A stretch of DNA of 45,371 bases from Burkholderiales bacterium (GTDB lineage Bacteria > Pseudomonadota > Gammaproteobacteria > Burkholderiales > Burkholderiaceae_C): positions 1-45,371 of the forward strand of contig JACPYV010000057.1 of NCBI GenBank assembly GCA_016195825.1. Reading direction: 5' to 3'. The notes under the pieces are model-generated. The model was not told the DNA's origin, did no database searches, and was given only the letters and a program-made list of their open reading frames with translations. Below are positions 37,571 to 45,371 of the stretch, piece by piece. A program made the translations under genes and the position numbers. The number at the start of each line of letters is the position of its first letter. Within the stretch, counting starts at the first letter, position 1.

Positions 37571-38620
37571 ATGTCATCCCTTGTTCGCATTGCGCGGTTG
37601 TCCGCGCAGGATCAAGTCTTGTCCGCGCGCTGGGACACCTTCGTCTTCGCGCACCCGCAGGCCACCTTCTTCCACCGCAGCGGCTGGCTGCGCGTCATCG
37701 AGCGCGTCTTCGGCCACCGCGGCTTCTTCCTTTACGCGGAGCGTGACGGCGTCATCGAAGGCGTGCTGCCGCTGGCCGAGGTCAAGAGCCGCCTGTTCGG
37801 CCATTCGGTCACCAGCCTGCCGTTCGGTGTCTATGGCGGCGTGGCCGCGCTGAACGACGAGGCCGGCGCCGCACTGGAAGCCGAAGCCGAGAAGATTGCC
37901 CGAGGGCAGGGCGCCGACCACCTCGAATACCGCAACCTAGGCCCCATCCGCCACACCGACTGGCCGCGCCAGGACCTCTACGTCACCTTCCGCAAGGAAA
38001 TCCTGCCTGACGAGGAGGCCAACATGCTGGCCATCCCCCGCAAGCAGCGGGCCATGGTGCGCAAGGGCATCAAGAACGAGTTAAAGGCCGAGATCGACGC
38101 CAGCGTCGACCGCTTCTTCGATCTCTACGCCGACAACGTGCACCGCCACGGAACGCCGGCCATGCCGAAGAAGTATTTTCAGGCGCTGCTCGACGAGTTC
38201 GGCGCCGACGCGGAGGTGCTCACCGTCACCGCGCCGGATGGTCAGCCGCTGTCGTCCGTGCTGAGCTTCTACTTCCGCGACGAGGTGCTGCCCTACTACG
38301 CCGGCGACGATGTCGCGGCGCGCGATCTCGCGGCCAACGACTTCAAGTACTGGGAGCTGATGCGCCGTGCATGCGCGCGCGGGCTCAAGGTCTTCGACTA
38401 CGGTCGTAGCAAGCAGGGCACGGGCCCCTACGCCTTCAAGAAGAACTGGGGCTTCGAGCCGCAGCCGCTGAGCTACGAGTACCGGCTGTTCAAGCGCGAT
38501 GCCATTCCCCAGAACAACCCGAACAACCCGAAGTACCAGCTGATGATCAAGGCGTGGCGCAAGCTGCCCATCGGCGTAGCCAACTGGCTCGGGCCTTTCA
38601 TCGTGAAGAACCTCGGGTGA
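37571..38620 (+). CDS. FemAB-like XrtA/PEP-CTERM-associated protein (TIGR03019-like)
   Basis: ATG immediately follows the deacetylase TGA. The 349 residues have the double GNAT-like FemAB fold: TFFHRSGWLRVIERVFGHRG, GVLPLAEVKSRLFGHSVTSL, KQRAMVRKGIKNELKAEID, VHRHGTPAMPKKYFQALLDE and KVFDYGRSKQGTGPYAFKKN. FemAB enzymes transfer amino acids from aminoacyl-tRNA. In this locus it may add an amino acid to the polymer, which is consistent with deacetylation exposing an amine just upstream; that link is inference. Confidence 0.92.
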   Translation: MSSLVRIARLSAQDQVLSARWDTFVFAHPQATFFHRSGWLRVIERVFGHRGFFLYAERDGVIEGVLPLAEVKSRLFGHSVTSLPFGVYGGVAALNDEAGAALEAEAEKIARGQGADHLEYRNLGPIRHTDWPRQDLYVTFRKEILPDEEANMLAIPRKQRAMVRKGIKNELKAEIDASVDRFFDLYADNVHRHGTPAMPKKYFQALLDEFGADAEVLTVTAPDGQPLSSVLSFYFRDEVLPYYAGDDVAARDLAANDFKYWELMRRACARGLKVFDYGRSKQGTGPYAFKKNWGFEPQPLSYEYRLFKRDAIPQNNPNNPKYQLMIKAWRKLPIGVANWLGPFIVKNLG

Positions 38621-38707
38621 GGCGGTGAGTGACTGCCGCATTCCCACTTCGTTCGCAGGCTCCAGAGGGGCTGCGCCAGCGCCTTCGTGCTGCCGTGTGG
38701 CGCTGAC

Positions 38708-39904
38708 ATGAAGATTCTCTACCTCGTGCACCGCCTGCCTTTTCCGCCCAACAAGGGCGACAAGGTGCGCTCCTACCACCTGCTCAAGCATCTGGCGGCG
38801 CGGCACGAGGTCCATCTCGGCACCTTCCTCGACGACCCCGAGGACGAGCCGCACCTGGCCACAGTGCGCGAGCTGTGTGCGGGCCTGCACGTTGCGCGCC
38901 TGAACCCGCGCACCGCCAAGCTGCTGAGCCTGCGCGGCCTGCTGGGCGGCGAGGCGCTGAGCCTGCCCTACTACCGCCATGCCGGTCTGCAGGCCTGGGT
39001 GGACGAGACGGCGGCCCGCATCGGTTTCGACGCCGTGGTCGTCTTCAGCGGCGTGATGGCGCAGTACACCCAGGGCCTGAAGGGCGTGAAGACGCTGGTG
39101 GACTTCGTCGACGTCGACTCGGCTAAGTGGCGCGACTACGCGCCCGAGCACGCCTGGCCGATGTCGTGGCTGTACCGCCGCGAGTTCGCCAAGCTGCTGG
39201 GCTTCGAGCAGCGTGTCGCGCGCGACGCCGCGTGCAGCTTCTTCGTGACCGACAACGAGGTGGCGCTGTTTCGTGAACTCAGCCCCGGCCAACCGCTGAA
39301 GCTGGCCGCGTTGGGCAACGGCGTGGACGCCGACTTCTTCGCACCCGACCCGGGGCGCGCCAGCCCTTTCGCGGCGGGTGAGCTGCCTCTGGTGTTCACG
39401 GGTGCGATGGACTACTGGCCCAACGTGGACGCGGTGACCTGGTTCGTCGGCGACATCCTGCCCGCGCTACGGGAACGCTTCCCGTCGTTGCGCTTCCACA
39501 TCGTCGGCCGCAGCCCGGCGCCGGCCGTCCAGGCGCTGGCGGGTGGGGCCGTCAATGTGACCGGCACCGTTGCCGATGTGCGCCCCTATCTGCAGCATGC
39601 GGCCGCTGTCGTCGCACCGCTGCGGCTGGCGCGCGGCATCCAGAACAAGGTGCTGGAGGCCATGTCCATGTCCCGCCCCGTCGTCGCCGCGGGCAGCTGC
39701 GTGAAGGCGATCACGCCCGGCGTGCAAGCCGGCCTGCAGCCGGCCGACGGCGCGGGCGACTATGTCGAGCAACTGGCCGCGCTGCTGGCCGACCCTGTGG
39801 CGGCCAACGCCGCCGGCAGCAGCGCGCGCGATTTCGTGCTGGACGCCTACAGCTGGGACGCCCATCTGTCCGGCCTGGATCGTCATCTGGAGGCTGCATG
39901 CTGA
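38708..39904 (+). CDS. XrtA/PEP-CTERM system glycosyltransferase 1 (TIGR03087-like, GT4)
   Basis: ATG at 38708 (MKILYLVHRLPFPPNKGDKV) is the standard start; the open frame reaches 38687. The 398 residues have a GT-B fold with the N-terminal motif FPPNKGDKVRSYHLLKHLAA and the C-terminal donor site LVFTGAMDYWPNVDAVTWFV, HIVGRSPAPAVQAL and APLRLARGIQNKVLEAMSMS. It adds a sugar to the lipid-linked repeat on the cytoplasmic side. It is 87 bases after femAB and overlaps xrtA by seven bases. Confidence 0.92.
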   Translation: MKILYLVHRLPFPPNKGDKVRSYHLLKHLAARHEVHLGTFLDDPEDEPHLATVRELCAGLHVARLNPRTAKLLSLRGLLGGEALSLPYYRHAGLQAWVDETAARIGFDAVVVFSGVMAQYTQGLKGVKTLVDFVDVDSAKWRDYAPEHAWPMSWLYRREFAKLLGFEQRVARDAACSFFVTDNEVALFRELSPGQPLKLAALGNGVDADFFAPDPGRASPFAAGELPLVFTGAMDYWPNVDAVTWFVGDILPALRERFPSLRFHIVGRSPAPAVQALAGGAVNVTGTVADVRPYLQHAAAVVAPLRLARGIQNKVLEAMSMSRPVVAAGSCVKAITPGVQAGLQPADGAGDYVEQLAALLADPVAANAAGSSARDFVLDAYSWDAHLSGLDRHLEAAC

Positions 39905-41469
39905 ACCTGCCCCGGCCCTGGCGGCTGCCCTTACTAGGCCTAGTCCTGGCCTGGGCGCTGCTCGTGGTGTTGTACTACGACACCGGTGCGGCCATGGTCG
40001 AGATCTGGAACCGCTCCGAGACCTTTGCCCACGCCTGGGTGGTGCCGCCGCTGTCTGCGTGGCTGATCTGGCGCCTGCGCGCCGACCTCGCCGTGCTGGT
40101 GCCCCGGCCGGCCCTGCGCTGGCTGTGGCTGATGCCGCTGCTGGGCCTGCTGTGGCTGCTGGGTGAGCTGGCCTCGGCCAACGCCGCGACGCAGTTTGCG
40201 CTGATGGGCATGCTGGTCGTGATGGTGCCGGTCTTGCTCGGAACCGAGGTCGCGCGGCGCATCGCCTTCCCGCTGGGCTTCCTGTTCTTCGCTGTGCCGT
40301 TCGGCGACTTCATGACGCCTTGGCTGATGGAGCGCACGGCCGACTTCACGGTCGTGGCGCTGCGCGCCAGCGGCATCCCAGTCTTCCGCGAGGCGCTGCA
40401 GTTCGTCATCCCGACGGGCTCGTGGTCGGTCGTGCAGGCCTGCAGCGGCATTCGCTACCTGATGGCCTCGGTCATGGTCGGCACCTTGTTCGCCTACCTG
40501 AACTACCGCACGTCGGCCAAGCGTTGGGCGTTCGTCGGCGTCGCCATCGTCACGCCGCTGGTCGCCAACTGGCTGCGCGCCTACATGATCGTCATGCTGG
40601 GCCACCTGTCGGGCAATAAGCTCGCCGTCGGGGTGGACCACATCATCTATGGCTGGGTCTTCTTCGGCATCATCATGCTGGCGATGTTCATGATCGGCGC
40701 GCGCTGGTCCGATCCCGACCCGGCGCCCGAGCCTGCGCCGGCCGACGCCGTAGCTGCCGGCGCCTCGCCGCAGCGCTGGGCTGTCTCTGTGTTGGCTGCG
40801 ATGCTGCTGGTGGTCATGCCGCTGCAGCTGCGCACGCAGGTCCAGCGCGTCGGGCATCATGGCACGCCGGTGCTCGACGCCCCAGCTTTGCCCGGCTGGA
40901 CCTGGTCGGCCGAGCCCATCGGCAGTTGGTCGCCGCATTTCGAGAAACCGGCAGCCGTGCTGCACGGCCGTTTCGAGGCTGCGGCCGGTGGCAGCCCGGT
41001 GGGCCTCTACATCGGCTACTACCGTGATCAGCGGTACGGCCGCCAGCTCATCACCTCGGTCAACCACTTGGGCAGCGACGAGGAAGACAAGGGCTGGGCC
41101 GTCACCTTGCGTGACCAGACAACGCTGGCGTCGCTCGAGGGCGAACTGCCCTGGCGCCGCGCCGAGCTGCGTGGCCAGGCGCTCAGCGCCGTCAGTGGCG
41201 GCGGCAGCCTCGCGCCAAGGCTGCGCGTCTGGCAGATCTACTGGATCAATGGCCGGCCCTTCATCAGCGACTGGCGGGCCAAGCTCTACGGCGCCTGGCT
41301 GAATCTGCTGGGGCAGGGCGATGACGCTGCGGTCGTCCTGGTCTACGCGGACAAGGCCGTCGCGGGCCCCGACGACGCCGCGCTGCGCGACTTCCTGCGC
41401 GCGCACTGGGCCGCTTTGGACAAGGCCTTGCAGGCGGTGCGGGACCGCGACGCCGCTCGCAAGCAGTGA
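39898..41469 (+). CDS. xrtA: exosortase A fused to an EpsI domain
   Basis: The 523 residues have about eight transmembrane helices. The exosortase triad is visible as Cys182 (VVQACSGIRYLMAS), Arg227 (NWLRAYMIVM) and His248 (VDHIIYGWVFF). After residue about 290 there is one more membrane helix (about 298-312), then a periplasmic EpsI/TIGR02914-type domain (VGLYIGYYRDQRYGRQLITS, IYWINGRPFISDWRAKLYGA). XrtA is the cysteine-protease-like enzyme that processes PEP-CTERM proteins, here expected to act on the protein at 27656-28654. Its start overlaps the glycosyltransferase and its end overlaps the upstream open frame of the dehydrogenase gene. Confidence 0.96.
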   Translation: MLNLPRPWRLPLLGLVLAWALLVVLYYDTGAAMVEIWNRSETFAHAWVVPPLSAWLIWRLRADLAVLVPRPALRWLWLMPLLGLLWLLGELASANAATQFALMGMLVVMVPVLLGTEVARRIAFPLGFLFFAVPFGDFMTPWLMERTADFTVVALRASGIPVFREALQFVIPTGSWSVVQACSGIRYLMASVMVGTLFAYLNYRTSAKRWAFVGVAIVTPLVANWLRAYMIVMLGHLSGNKLAVGVDHIIYGWVFFGIIMLAMFMIGARWSDPDPAPEPAPADAVAAGASPQRWAVSVLAAMLLVVMPLQLRTQVQRVGHHGTPVLDAPALPGWTWSAEPIGSWSPHFEKPAAVLHGRFEAAAGGSPVGLYIGYYRDQRYGRQLITSVNHLGSDEEDKGWAVTLRDQTTLASLEGELPWRRAELRGQALSAVSGGGSLAPRLRVWQIYWINGRPFISDWRAKLYGAWLNLLGQGDDAAVVLVYADKAVAGPDDAALRDFLRAHWAALDKALQAVRDRDAARKQ

Positions 41470-41513
41470 CAATCACGCGCCCTTCGCGCGCTCAAAGCAA
41501 CGAGAAACGATCC

Positions 41514-42794
41514 ATGAATACGCTCGCAGTCATCGGCCTCGGCTACGTGGGCCTGCCCCTGGTGGTGGAGTTCGGCAAGCAGGTCCGCACCATCGGCTTC
41601 GACATCGCCAGGAACAAGGTGGAGGCCTGCCAGCGCGGCACCGACCCCAGCCGTGAGCTGACAGATGAGGAAGTGCAGGCCGCCAAGCTGGCCGTCTACA
41701 CCGACGACCCCAAGATGCTGGCCGAGGCCGACGTCATCATCGTCGCCGTGCCCACGCCCGTGGACGAGGCCCACATCCCCGACTTCCGCCCGCTGATCGG
41801 CTCCTCCACAAGCGTCGGCCGCCACATGAAGAAGGGCGCGATCGTCGTGTACGAGAGCACCGTCTATCCCGGCGCGACTGAAGAGGTCTGTATCCCGGTG
41901 CTGGAGCGCGAGTCCGGCTTGAAATGGAAGCAGGACTTCTTCGTCGGCTACAGCCCCGAGCGCATCAACCCGGGCGACAAGGAACACACGCTCACCAAGA
42001 TTCTGAAGATCGTCTCCGGCGACACACCCGAGACACTCGACACGGTCGCCAAGGTCTACGAGCTGATCGTCGAACCCGGTGTGCACCGTGCGTCTAGCAT
42101 CAAGGCCGCCGAGGCGGCTAAGGTCATCGAGAACACCCAGCGCGACCTGAACATCGCACTTATGAACGAGCTGTCCATCATCTTCGACAAGCTCGGCATC
42201 GACACCTCTGAAGTCCTGGAAGCCGCGGGTACCAAGTGGAACTTCCTGAAGTTCAAGCCGGGCCTGGTGGGCGGCCACTGCATCGGCGTGGACCCCTACT
42301 ACCTGACCCACAAGGCCGACATGCTGGGCTACCACCCGCAGGTCATCCTGGCGGGGCGGCGAATCAACGACGGCATGGGCAAGTTCATCGCCGAGCAGAC
42401 CATCAAGCAGATGATCGCCAGCGGCAGCTACATCAAGGGCGCGCGTGTCAACGTGCTGGGCCTGACCTTCAAGGAGAACTGCGGCGACCTGCGCAACTCC
42501 AAGGTCATCGACATCATCAACGAGCTGAAGAGCTACGGCGTCGAGGTCTTCGTAACCGATGCGCAGGCTGAAGCCCAGGAGGCCATGCACGAGTACGGCG
42601 TGCGGCTGATGCCCTTCGACGACCTGCCGCGTGCGGACGCCATCGTCGCCGCCGTGTCGCACCGCGAGTACGCGGCGCTGTCGATGGAAGACATCGGCAG
42701 GAAGCTGGTCAAGGGCGGCGCCTTCATCGACGTGAAGGCGGCTTTCGATCCCAAGGCCTTGCTCGGCGCGGGCTTCCGCCTCTGGCGGCTGTGA
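41514..42794 (+). CDS. tviB: UDP-N-acetylhexosamine 6-dehydrogenase (TviB/WbpO-like)
   Basis: ATG at 41514 (MNTLAVIGLGYVGLPLVVEF) places the NAD-binding GLGYVG at the N-terminus as expected; an in-frame upstream start at 41466 would add an unrelated leader. The 426 residues show the UDP-sugar dehydrogenase signatures AVPTPVDEAHIPDF, YESTVYPGATEEVC, SPERINPGDKEH, KPGLVGGHCIGVDPYYLT with the catalytic Cys, and GLTFKENCGDLRNSKV. The closest-looking family is TviB of Vi-antigen synthesis, making UDP-GalNAcA or UDP-GlcNAcA, so the polymer probably contains an aminouronic acid. It overlaps the next gene as GTGA. Confidence 0.9.
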   Translation: MNTLAVIGLGYVGLPLVVEFGKQVRTIGFDIARNKVEACQRGTDPSRELTDEEVQAAKLAVYTDDPKMLAEADVIIVAVPTPVDEAHIPDFRPLIGSSTSVGRHMKKGAIVVYESTVYPGATEEVCIPVLERESGLKWKQDFFVGYSPERINPGDKEHTLTKILKIVSGDTPETLDTVAKVYELIVEPGVHRASSIKAAEAAKVIENTQRDLNIALMNELSIIFDKLGIDTSEVLEAAGTKWNFLKFKPGLVGGHCIGVDPYYLTHKADMLGYHPQVILAGRRINDGMGKFIAEQTIKQMIASGSYIKGARVNVLGLTFKENCGDLRNSKVIDIINELKSYGVEVFVTDAQAEAQEAMHEYGVRLMPFDDLPRADAIVAAVSHREYAALSMEDIGRKLVKGGAFIDVKAAFDPKALLGAGFRLWRL

Positions 42795-43948
42795 GCGCCG
42801 CAGGCGGCACCGACCCGCGGCCACTGGTCGTCCACCTGCTGCACCGCTTCGACACCGGTGGGCTGGAGAACGGTGTCGTCAACCTCATCAACCACCTGCC
42901 GGCCTTCCGGCATGCGGTGATGGCGGTGACCGAGATCACGGATTTCAAGCTGCGCGTCAAGGCGCCAGGCACACAGTTCATCGCGCTGAACAAGCCCCCG
43001 GGCCAGGGTTTCTGGCTCTATCCGCGCGTCTACCGGTTGTTGCGCGAACTGCGCCCGGCCGTCGTGCACACGCGCAATCTCGGTGCGATGGAGTTCCAGT
43101 TGCCGGCCTGGGCTGCGCGCGTGCCGCTGCGCATCCACAGCGAGCATGGCTGGGATGTCAACGACCTGGGTGGAGTCAGCCGCACCAACCAGCGTCTGCG
43201 CCGCGTCTACGGCGCAGGCACGCATCGCTTCGTGGCCTTGTCCAAGGCTATCGAGACCTACCTGACCGGGCCGGTCGGCTTTGCCTGCGAGCGCGTGCTG
43301 CGCATTTGCAACGGCGTGGACACGCAACGCTTCGCACCGTCGACCGCCGTTCCCGAGGCCTGGCCCTACCGCCGCAGCGAGCACATCGTCATCGGCGCGG
43401 TCGGGCGCTTGCAGGCCGTGAAGGACCCGCTCAATCTCGTCGACGCCTTTCTGCGCCTGCGCGAGCTCTGCCCGGCCGACTGGCCGCGGTTGCGCCTGGC
43501 GATGCTGGGTGCCGGCCCGCTGCTGGAGGCCGTGCGCGAACGCCTGGCCCAAGGTGCGGCGCTCGACCAGGCCTGGCTGCCGGGTGACCGCAGCGATGTG
43601 GCGCAGTTGCTGCCGCAGTTCGACATTTTCGCGTTGCCCTCGCAGGCCGAGGGCATCAGCAACACCTTGCTAGAGGCCATGGCCTGTGGCTGTGCGCCCG
43701 TGGCCACGGCTGTCGGCGGCAATCCGGAGCTGGTTGACGATGGTGTCAACGGGATGCTGGTACCGCCCTGTGACAGTGCGGCGCTGGCTGTGGCGCTGGC
43801 CCGCCTCGTCTTGTCATCAGCGCAGCGCCAGCGGATGGCCAGCGCCTCGCTGACGCGCGCGCGGGAGGAATTCAGCCTGCATGGCATGGTGTCGGCGTAT
43901 GCCGCCCTGTACGCCGCGGGCCGACCAGGCGCACTGCGCAAGGCTTGA
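42791..43948 (+). CDS. XrtA/PEP-CTERM system glycosyltransferase 2 (TIGR03088-like, GT4)
   Basis: The start is GTG at 42791, overlapping the dehydrogenase stop. The 385 residues have a GT-B fold: VVHLLHRFDTGGLENGVVNL, HSEHGWDVNDLGGVSRTNQR, ICNGVDTQRFAP, HIVIGAVGRLQAVKDPLNLV and the donor-site FALPSQAEGISNTLLEAMAC with GGNPELV. It is a cytoplasmic transferase of the repeat unit; the donor sugar is unknown. It is followed after 40 bases by the HAD-UbiA gene. Confidence 0.92.
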   Translation: MSAAGGTDPRPLVVHLLHRFDTGGLENGVVNLINHLPAFRHAVMAVTEITDFKLRVKAPGTQFIALNKPPGQGFWLYPRVYRLLRELRPAVVHTRNLGAMEFQLPAWAARVPLRIHSEHGWDVNDLGGVSRTNQRLRRVYGAGTHRFVALSKAIETYLTGPVGFACERVLRICNGVDTQRFAPSTAVPEAWPYRRSEHIVIGAVGRLQAVKDPLNLVDAFLRLRELCPADWPRLRLAMLGAGPLLEAVRERLAQGAALDQAWLPGDRSDVAQLLPQFDIFALPSQAEGISNTLLEAMACGCAPVATAVGGNPELVDDGVNGMLVPPCDSAALAVALARLVLSSAQRQRMASASLTRAREEFSLHGMVSAYAALYAAGRPGALRKA

Positions 43949-43988
43949 CGATGGGCGCCGGCGCGGTGGTTTCCGGGGGGGTCGTTGC

Positions 43989-45371
43989 ATGGATATTGGA
44001 GTGGCTGGTATGCCGGAAACTGAAGTGAAATTCCCTGCAAGGCATCCACTCGTGGTCGATCTGGATGGCACCTTGACGCCGACAGACACGCTGGTGGAAT
44101 CGGTCTTCAGGTTGTTGAAGCAATCCTTCCTGAATATCTTCCTGCTGCCGTTCTGGCTGCTCCAGGGGCGTGCCGCGTTGAAGCGCAACATTGCGGCCAA
44201 AGTCAAATTGTCGGCGGCTGGGCTGCCTTACAACCCTGAGTTGCTGGCCTACCTGCGTGCTGAAAAGCAGGCAGGGCGCAAGATATTCCTCGCCACCGCC
44301 GCCCACGAGTCCATCGCGCAGGCCGTGGCAGCGCACCTTGATCTGTTCGATGGCGTGCTCGCCAGTGATGAAGGCGTGAACCTGAAAGGGAGTGCCAAGC
44401 TACAGGCGATTCGGACGCAGATCGATGGTAGATTTGTTTACGCCGGTGACAGTCGGGCGGATATTCCCATCTGGCAAAGTGCGCAGGCTGCCGTGCTGGT
44501 CGGGGTTTCCCCGGCGCTGGCCGAGGCTATCGGGCCAGGTATCTCTGTCGAAAAAACATTTCAACATGGCAGCGCCGGGATAGGAACCTGGCTGCGCGCG
44601 CTGCGGGTGCATCAGTGGGTGAAAAACCTGCTGCTGTTCGTGCCCCTGCTGACCGCCTATTCATTTCTTGATGTCGGCAGTGTTTTCAGAATGGTTCTGG
44701 CCTTCTTCGCATTTTCATTTTGCGCATCGGCCACCTACCTGATGAACGACCTGTGGGACCTGGACAGTGACAGGGCACATCCCCGCAAGAGAATGCGTCC
44801 GTTCGCCAGCGCGCTGATTCCTCTCCTGCACGGCGTGGCCATGGCGCTCGTTTTCATGTGCATGGGGTTCGCGCTGGCGCTGGCGGTTTCCAAGGCGTTC
44901 GTGCTGATATTGGTCTTGTACGTGATCCTGACGACCACCTACAGCTGGGTGCTGAAGGAATACGTGTTGGTCGACGTGCTGATGCTGGCCTTGCTCTACA
45001 CGCTGCGCATATTTGCCGGCGCGGTGGCAATCCAGGTCTCGACCAGTTCGTGGCTGCTGGCCTTTTCGGTATTCGTCTTCCTGAGCCTCGCCCTGGTCAA
45101 GCGTTGTTCAGAGCTGGTGTCCCTCGGCGAAGGGGGGCAGAAGATGACCCGTGGCCGCGACTACCGTGTCACCGACCTCGTGATTCTGTGGCCCCTGGGC
45201 ATGGGCGCCGCGCTGTCGGCGGTGGTCGTGTTTGGCCTCTTCATCAGTGCACCCGAAACCCAGCATCAATATGCGACGCCGACGCTGCTGTGGTTTGTGG
45301 CGTTGGCGCTGATCTATTGGCTGTCGCGGCTTTGGATCAAGACGTCCCGCGCCGAAATGCATGACGATCCC
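43989..45371 (+). CDS. HAD phosphatase-UbiA prenyltransferase fusion (DPPR-synthase-like), 3' end outside window
   Basis: The frame is open from ATG 43989 to the last base (461 codons), so the stop lies beyond the window. Residues about 15-190 are a HAD-type hydrolase with Asp24 and Asp26 in VVDLDGTLTPTDTLVES and a late YAGDSRADIPIW. Residues from about 200 are a UbiA-type membrane prenyltransferase: LRVHQWVKNLLLFVPLLTAY, the prenyl-diphosphate site N253-D-x-x-D257-x-x-x-D261 and at least six more hydrophobic helices. Relatives attach 5-phosphoribosyl diphosphate to polyprenyl phosphate, with the phosphatase removing the 5-phosphate to make a lipid-linked pentose donor. The pairing suggests a pentose (ribose or arabinose type) in the polymer or envelope, which is inference. 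Confidence 0.88.
   Translation, partial: MDIGVAGMPETEVKFPARHPLVVDLDGTLTPTDTLVESVFRLLKQSFLNIFLLPFWLLQGRAALKRNIAAKVKLSAAGLPYNPELLAYLRAEKQAGRKIFLATAAHESIAQAVAAHLDLFDGVLASDEGVNLKGSAKLQAIRTQIDGRFVYAGDSRADIPIWQSAQAAVLVGVSPALAEAIGPGISVEKTFQHGSAGIGTWLRALRVHQWVKNLLLFVPLLTAYSFLDVGSVFRMVLAFFAFSFCASATYLMNDLWDLDSDRAHPRKRMRPFASALIPLLHGVAMALVFMCMGFALALAVSKAFVLILVLYVILTTTYSWVLKEYVLVDVLMLALLYTLRIFAGAVAIQVSTSSWLLAFSVFVFLSLALVKRCSELVSLGEGGQKMTRGRDYRVTDLVILWPLGMGAALSAVVVFGLFISAPETQHQYATPTLLWFVALALIYWLSRLWIKTSRAEMHDDP

Overview
The window is about 45 kb of GC-rich DNA from a Gram-negative bacterium, most likely a betaproteobacterium of the order Burkholderiales (Rubrivivax/Roseateles/Leptothrix-like). That placement is an inference from protein families and gene order: lptG-lptF divergent from pepA-holC, a CysB regulator next to a short CbiX-type chelatase, and a complete exosortase A (XrtA/PEP-CTERM) polysaccharide locus. 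I could not run a database search.

Layout. (1) Positions 1-4823 look like the end of an extracellular contractile injection system (eCIS) locus: an AAA+ ATPase that runs in from the left edge, then a very long helical protein with a variable C-terminus. (2) Positions 4836-16873 are ordinary chromosomal genes: a YfcG-like glutathione transferase, an unknown conserved protein, an ACAD10-type phosphotransferase, a Crp/Fnr regulator, a FimV-like protein, CysB, CbiX, LptG/LptF (lipopolysaccharide export permeases), leucyl aminopeptidase, DNA polymerase III chi, and a branched-chain amino acid binding protein closed by a strong terminator. (3) Positions 16874-17485 are a 612-base stretch without a recognised gene. 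(4) Positions 17486-45371 are the XrtA/PEP-CTERM exopolysaccharide locus. It holds a priming glycosyltransferase, the PrsK/PrsR sigma-54 two-component system, the PrsT TPR lipoprotein, a FeeM-like N-acyltransferase fused to a PilZ domain, a trypsin-like protease, a PEP-CTERM protein and a cresol-dehydrogenase-like flavoprotein on the opposite strand, and a long tightly packed operon. That operon encodes an export lipoprotein, chain-length protein, tyrosine kinase, beta-barrel, ATPase, deacetylase, FemAB, glycosyltransferase, XrtA-EpsI fusion, UDP-amino-sugar dehydrogenase, second glycosyltransferase and a HAD-UbiA fusion cut by the right edge.

How the genes work together. The priming transferase starts a lipid-linked repeat unit, the glycosyltransferases and dehydrogenase supply and add sugars (probably an aminouronic acid), and the Wzc-like, export and barrel proteins carry the polymer out. 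XrtA is expected to cleave PEP-CTERM proteins at the membrane, and PrsK/PrsR should switch on their genes through sigma-54. A sigma-54 promoter with exact -24/-12 spacing lies upstream of the PEP-CTERM gene in this window.

The most striking observation is that four unrelated, otherwise intact genes (the eCIS protein, the glutathione transferase, lptG and prsT) each contain exactly one in-frame stop, and all four are TAG. None has a frameshift or an internal TGA or TAA. TAG ends only two of the other genes. This could be UAG readthrough or suppression, real C-to-T (or G-to-T) nonsense mutations, or sequence error. The window alone cannot decide.
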